DNA of 9,032 bases. Origin: Candidatus Uhrbacteria bacterium. GTDB lineage: Bacteria; Patescibacteriota; Patescibacteriia; 2-12-FULL-60-25. Below, one piece after another: positions 5,483 through 9,032 of the stretch. Position 1 is the stretch's first letter. Every line of letters begins with the position of its first letter. The translations under genes were made by a program, and so were the position numbers. The notes beneath the pieces were generated by a model that worked only from the letters and a program-made list of their open reading frames with translations, had not been told where the DNA came from and made no database searches. Where the stretch lies: the NCBI GenBank assembly GCA_014728435.1, contig WJLP01000059.1, forward strand, positions 1 through 9,032. The letters run 5' to 3'.

Positions 5483-8422
5483 TTATTTCCGATACTCGCA
5501 AATGTGTTTAAAATCACAAAACTTGCACAAAAACATCGATGGAGTTGCCGGGAAAGACGATTTCATAATCTCATTCATGCGATCAATCAAAGTTTCCTGA
5601 AATTTAACCTTATCCTCCCCTTCAAGCAGAACAACCTCTTCAATCACGCCGGATCTTACATAATCATAACTCAATTTATTTACCTTAACACCTCTCGCTT
5701 CCGATGCAAGTTGATATAACCACAACTGCTCCTTATCGATTAATTCGGCTTTTTTACCCTCTTTCCATTCTCCTGTTTTATAATCAACTATCGCGATCCC
5801 ATCATCCAACTCATCTATCCTGTCTATTTTGCCTTTTATCGAGTGCTCGCCCAAATTCCAATCAAAACCCTGCTCCAACGCTTTTACTTTTGGCGGATCT
5901 TCTTGGCACTTTTCAATAAACTTTTTTATCGCTAACTTGCCCTCCGCATAATATTCATCATGAAGCTTTCTGTCCATATACCAAGCATCTATCCAGCTTT
6001 CTTCGTAAATCTGTAAAGCTTCATCCAAACCTGTTTTAAAACCACTCTGTGTATCTGGGCCCGCCGGAGACGCCTCAAATAAACTCTCCTGCTTTACATT
6101 GCTTCTTTCCATGTGTCTGGACAAAATAACCTGCAAAGCCAAATGAACGGACTGCCCGAAACTTTTTTGATAAGAGCCCAAGACGGGTATACGATAAACA
6201 TGGGCAAATTTATACTGCATTGGACATTTTTTATAGGCCACCAACTGCGTAAATGAAAACCTGCGTTTTAACGCGAATTGTTCCCTCCAAACATCATCCT
6301 TAACCTCTTGTACGCCGGGTGCCTCAAGCTCGCTCGTGTCCACGGCTTCACGATACGGCGCTTCTGGAACATCCAACCCCGCTTCAGTTAAAAAAGCGGA
6401 TGGCTTTTTATCTCTCACACCTCCGTATGATTTGGCCCCACTAAGCATCAACCTCTGCTTTGCGCGCGTCATCGCCACATAAAACAACCTTCGCTCCTCT
6501 TCCAAATGCGCATCCCCATCCTGCAAGCGTTCCTGCACCAAGCCATCAGGCAAAGGTATGGCATCCGATCTTCTTCGTGTCGGAAACCTTTGATCAACCA
6601 AAGAAACCAAATACACCGTATCAAACTCCAAGCCTTTCGACGCATGCACCGTCATTACCCTAACCATATCCGGCCCGGATTCCGCATCTTGATGCAAAGC
6701 CCCTTGTTCTCCACTTTCAATTTCCAGCCTCAACTCATCGATAAAATCTTTCAAACTCGGCGCATTGGTTGAGTATTCATATCGCCGAATACGAGCCACA
6801 AACTCATTAAGCAAGTTCACAGCCTCCACTTTTTCCTTCTCCGATCGCTTCAATAAATAAGCTAAATATCCGGTTTCATCCAAAACCGCGTGCAAAACCG
6901 CGAGCGGTGTCTCGCGCTTAGCCGTTTCTTTCAGCTTTTCCAACATCATATCCAAATTATCCAATTTCTCCGCTTGTTTGGGTTGATTTTGTAAGAATAC
7001 TTTCGTCTGACCCAATGCCTCGCTCATAGGCACGCCTTTTTCATCCGCGTAGGCCAACAAACGCGCTATGGCTTTATTATCAATTGACAAACTCGGCAAA
7101 TTCAACAACCTCCAGCAAACCGTATTATCATACGGCCTAACCAAAATGCTCAAAATCGCCATCACATCCAAAACAACCGGCTTGGTATATAAACCTCGCA
7201 AAGCAAAAAATTTAAACGGTATCCCCTTATGCTCCAATGCTCGCACAAAAGGCAAAGCATCATCATTGGATCTCACCAAAATCGCGATATCCGACCAACT
7301 CAATTTTTCCGAATGCCTGGCCGCTATATCTTCGGCAACCCATTCCGCCTCTTGCTGTATCGTCGCGTCCCAATGCACCCGCACTTGCGCGCCTTCACCT
7401 AAAAATGCTTTTAATTGCTTATTCAATCCTTGATCCGCCAATGATACCTCCAAGCGATTCGGATTATTTTTGGCAATTAAATTATAAGCCGTATCCAAAA
7501 CTTCTTGATGCGACCTGTAGTTATCAATAAGCGCTACTGTGGCCGTATCTTTAAAGTCGTCCTTGAACTGTAAAATATTGGCAAGCGACGCGCCTCTAAA
7601 CTTATAAATCGCCTGGTCATCATCCCCAACCACGGTAATATTGTTTTCCGGCTCGGCCAGCATCTTAATTAGCTCGTACTGCGCCCAATTCGTGTCCTGA
7701 AATTCATCTACCAACAAATACTTAAACTGATTACGGTAACTTTGCAATACCGAGGGTCTCTCCTTAAACAAACGAAGCGTTTCCATAATCAAATCCCCAA
7801 AATCCATCACGCCCTCATCTCTCAATATTTTTTGATATGCCACATAAACATCCGCCAACTCTTTAAGCCTCTTGCGCTCTCCAAGAACTATTTCCGTATC
7901 ACCGTCTAATTTGCAATTCTCCGCAAACTCTACGTAACGGTCGGGAGTAATACCCTCGTCCTTGGCTCTTGATATATGCCTTAAAAGAGCCTGTAAAAAT
8001 TTAACCTGATTTCCCAACGGCCTGTAATGGTCTAAAGGCAACTCATCAAACCTGCGCTTAAGCATCAACCAGGCATCGGTCTCACTGACCAACCTGAATG
8101 TATTGGGTAAACCGATTTCCAATGCATGATCCTCTAAAACGCGCTGGCAGAGCCCATGAAATGTATGAATCCAAAAATCATAAGTACCCACCGGCAGCAT
8201 CTCAAGCACTCTGTCTTCCATTTCTTGCGCGGCTTTTTCCGTAAAAGTAACCGCCGCGATATTTTCCGTACTCAACCCCTTTTCCCGCAATAACCAAGCA
8301 TAACGGCGAGTCAAAACAGTAGTCTTGCCCGTCCCGGCTCCGGCAACTATCAAAAGCGGCCCATTCTCGTGAGTCACCGCCTTTTTCTGCGGTTCATTTA
8401 ACTTTTCCAGTAAATTTTCCAT
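5483..8422 (-). CDS. UvrD/PcrA-type helicase fused to an iron-sulphur PD-(D/E)XK nuclease
   Basis: 979-residue superfamily 1A DNA helicase with an AddB/RecB-like nuclease tail. Helicase motifs in order: Q motif LNEPQKKAV (8-16), Walker A AGAGTGKT (27-34), Ia VTFTEKAAQEM (58-68), Walker B DEFQD (239-243), III GDDDQAIYKFRGA (266-278), IV DNYRSH (300-305), V TVHASKGLEFD (591-601), VI FYVAMTRAKQRL (647-658). The nuclease (about 720-979) has H760, D867 in GKIDRID, D880-Y-K882 in VDYKTG, and QLWLYQLA (899-906). C733 plus C966-x2-C969-x5-C975 match the AddB-type 4Fe-4S staple. It probably unwinds and resects DNA ends for recombinational repair, like AddAB or mycobacterial AdnAB; no second subunit is visible here. 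Ordinary UvrD is about 720 residues, so the length is explained by the nuclease. The ATG at 8420-8422 places the Q motif at the usual distance. Own transcription unit after the terminator at 8445-8471. Confidence 0.93.
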   Translation of the reverse strand: MENLLEKLNEPQKKAVTHENGPLLIVAGAGTGKTTVLTRRYAWLLREKGLSTENIAAVTFTEKAAQEMEDRVLEMLPVGTYDFWIHTFHGLCQRVLEDHALEIGLPNTFRLVSETDAWLMLKRRFDELPLDHYRPLGNQVKFLQALLRHISRAKDEGITPDRYVEFAENCKLDGDTEIVLGERKRLKELADVYVAYQKILRDEGVMDFGDLIMETLRLFKERPSVLQSYRNQFKYLLVDEFQDTNWAQYELIKMLAEPENNITVVGDDDQAIYKFRGASLANILQFKDDFKDTATVALIDNYRSHQEVLDTAYNLIAKNNPNRLEVSLADQGLNKQLKAFLGEGAQVRVHWDATIQQEAEWVAEDIAARHSEKLSWSDIAILVRSNDDALPFVRALEHKGIPFKFFALRGLYTKPVVLDVMAILSILVRPYDNTVCWRLLNLPSLSIDNKAIARLLAYADEKGVPMSEALGQTKVFLQNQPKQAEKLDNLDMMLEKLKETAKRETPLAVLHAVLDETGYLAYLLKRSEKEKVEAVNLLNEFVARIRRYEYSTNAPSLKDFIDELRLEIESGEQGALHQDAESGPDMVRVMTVHASKGLEFDTVYLVSLVDQRFPTRRRSDAIPLPDGLVQERLQDGDAHLEEERRLFYVAMTRAKQRLMLSGAKSYGGVRDKKPSAFLTEAGLDVPEAPYREAVDTSELEAPGVQEVKDDVWREQFALKRRFSFTQLVAYKKCPMQYKFAHVYRIPVLGSYQKSFGQSVHLALQVILSRHMERSNVKQESLFEASPAGPDTQSGFKTGLDEALQIYEESWIDAWYMDRKLHDEYYAEGKLAIKKFIEKCQEDPPKVKALEQGFDWNLGEHSIKGKIDRIDELDDGIAIVDYKTGEWKEGKKAELIDKEQLWLYQLASEARGVKVNKLSYDYVRSGVIEEVVLLEGEDKVKFQETLIDRMNEIMKSSFPATPSMFLCKFCDFKHICEYRK

Positions 8423-8444
8423 TATAAGATACTAGCGAACTATC

Positions 8445-8471
8445 AAATAAAAGACCACCCCTTAAGATGGT
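8445..8471 (-). terminator. Intrinsic terminator of the lipid kinase gene
   Basis: On the minus strand ACCATCT pairs with GGGTGGT-type sequence across 8454-8471 (seven pairs, two of them G-T, with a 4-base TAAG loop), followed by C and the T-rich tract TTTTATTT (8445-8452). It begins one base after the TAA at 8473-8475. The wobble pairs make it weaker than average. It lies in a 50-bp gap, so the helicase promoter must sit in the last ~25 bases before the helicase ATG or overlap the T-tract. Confidence 0.65.
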
Positions 8472-8472
8472 A

Positions 8473-9032
8473 TTAAAAACGTACGAATGGCAATGGTGGA
8501 CCCAGTCCAAATTCCATACTATTTCTAACTTGAAAGTAGACCTCTCCATCCAAGGTATAGTCCGCTTTTTCTCCTAAAACAAATTTCATCTTGCGCCCGC
8601 AAAATGATGATCTGTAAGGCGAACCATGCGGCCTAATCATTGTATCTATGATGCCCTTGGTGACGGTTTGTCGTGGCGGATTATGATACACAATACATTC
8701 AAAACCATCTGCCTCTTTTGCTCGTGGGAAGATATTTAATCCCCAAGGCATTCTCGGCATAGTCGAAACAAACATAGAGGCACTGCGATGGACATAGGCT
8801 AACTTGTCATCAACCCAAATCTCTGCCGGAGTATCATGAGCAATTGCATCGTACCCTTCTGCATTCAGGTATTTGAACCTTGCTAACTTTGCCAGATGAA
8901 TCACGCTCTCAACAACACCGCCCCTATTTTTATAAAAATCAACCAAAAACCTAAATGCTGAACCATTCACATAAAGAAACCCCAATTGCCCATCCACATC
9001 CAGTGTATTCAAGGTTTCAATTTGTACCTCAC
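8473..9032 (-). CDS. Lipid kinase of the diacylglycerol/sphingosine kinase (YegS-like) family, C-terminal part
   Basis: The gene enters from the right edge; its 5' part is missing. Counting from the TTG at 9010-9012, which is probably an internal Leu codon because the frame stays open upstream (E-V-Q-I-E-T precede it), about 179 residues remain. They resemble the C-terminal beta-sandwich domain of DAGK-type lipid kinases: a glycine-containing segment (YVNGSAF), the core PWGLNIFPRAKEADGFECIVYH (89-110), which fits the family's G...P.A...DG...v pattern, and LDGEVYF (154-160), which fits the conserved late DGE. The nucleotide-binding GGDGT motif would be upstream, outside the window. The likely reaction is ATP-dependent phosphorylation of a lipid hydroxyl at the membrane face; substrate unknown. 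An intrinsic terminator follows directly, so this gene ends its transcript. Confidence 0.7.
   Translation of the reverse strand, partial: EVQIETLNTLDVDGQLGFLYVNGSAFRFLVDFYKNRGGVVESVIHLAKLARFKYLNAEGYDAIAHDTPAEIWVDDKLAYVHRSASMFVSTMPRMPWGLNIFPRAKEADGFECIVYHNPPRQTVTKGIIDTMIRPHGSPYRSSFCGRKMKFVLGEKADYTLDGEVYFQVRNSMEFGLGPPLPFVRF

Overview
All eight protein genes in this window lie on the minus strand, so the window reads right to left. The tight packing, the mix of genes and the look of two small proteins (a DUF721/DciA-like protein and a four-helix membrane protein) suggest a Candidate Phyla Radiation (Patescibacteria) genome, perhaps from the Magasanikbacteria/Falkowbacteria/Uhrbacteria neighbourhood. 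That assignment is an inference from protein style; no rRNA or marker gene is present. TGA serves as a stop (end of the 129-residue membrane protein, just ahead of a terminator), which argues against the TGA=Gly code of Gracilibacteria/SR1.

Right-hand part (5103-9032), DNA and lipid metabolism. The window opens inside a gene for the C-terminal part of a diacylglycerol/sphingosine-kinase-like lipid kinase, closed by an intrinsic terminator. Next is a 979-residue UvrD-type helicase with a C-terminal PD-(D/E)XK nuclease and an AddB-like four-cysteine iron-sulphur signature. After a 56-bp gap made of short repeats comes a 105-residue DUF721/DciA-like protein. Helicase and DUF721 gene probably share a transcript.

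Middle (4444-5102). A 129-residue four-helix membrane protein of unknown function has a perfect extended -10 box (TGGTATAAT) so close to its ATG that the mRNA is probably leaderless. A clear intrinsic terminator follows. The 196-bp gap before mreB also holds a weak promoter candidate, a possible 34-codon small ORF in frame with mreB, and a GC-rich hairpin next to the mreB start.

Left-hand part (87-4443), the cell-shape operon mreB-mreC-mreD-mrdA. Spacings are 2 nt, 1 nt and an 8-nt overlap, so the genes are surely co-transcribed. MreB filaments, the MreC/MreD membrane proteins and the PBP2 transpeptidase form the core of the elongasome, so the organism is probably walled and rod-shaped or elongated. 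The SEDS partner RodA is not in the window. Ten bases after the mrdA stop codon's last base-pair begins a near-consensus sigma70-type promoter (TTGACA-17-TATACT) that drives a further gene beyond the left edge.

Most notable points: MreB has Lys where the family has its catalytic Glu; the membrane-protein gene looks leaderless; the gaps around the DUF721 gene hold related short repeats. I saw no CRISPR array, tRNA, rRNA, transposase, phage gene or clearly new multi-gene system.
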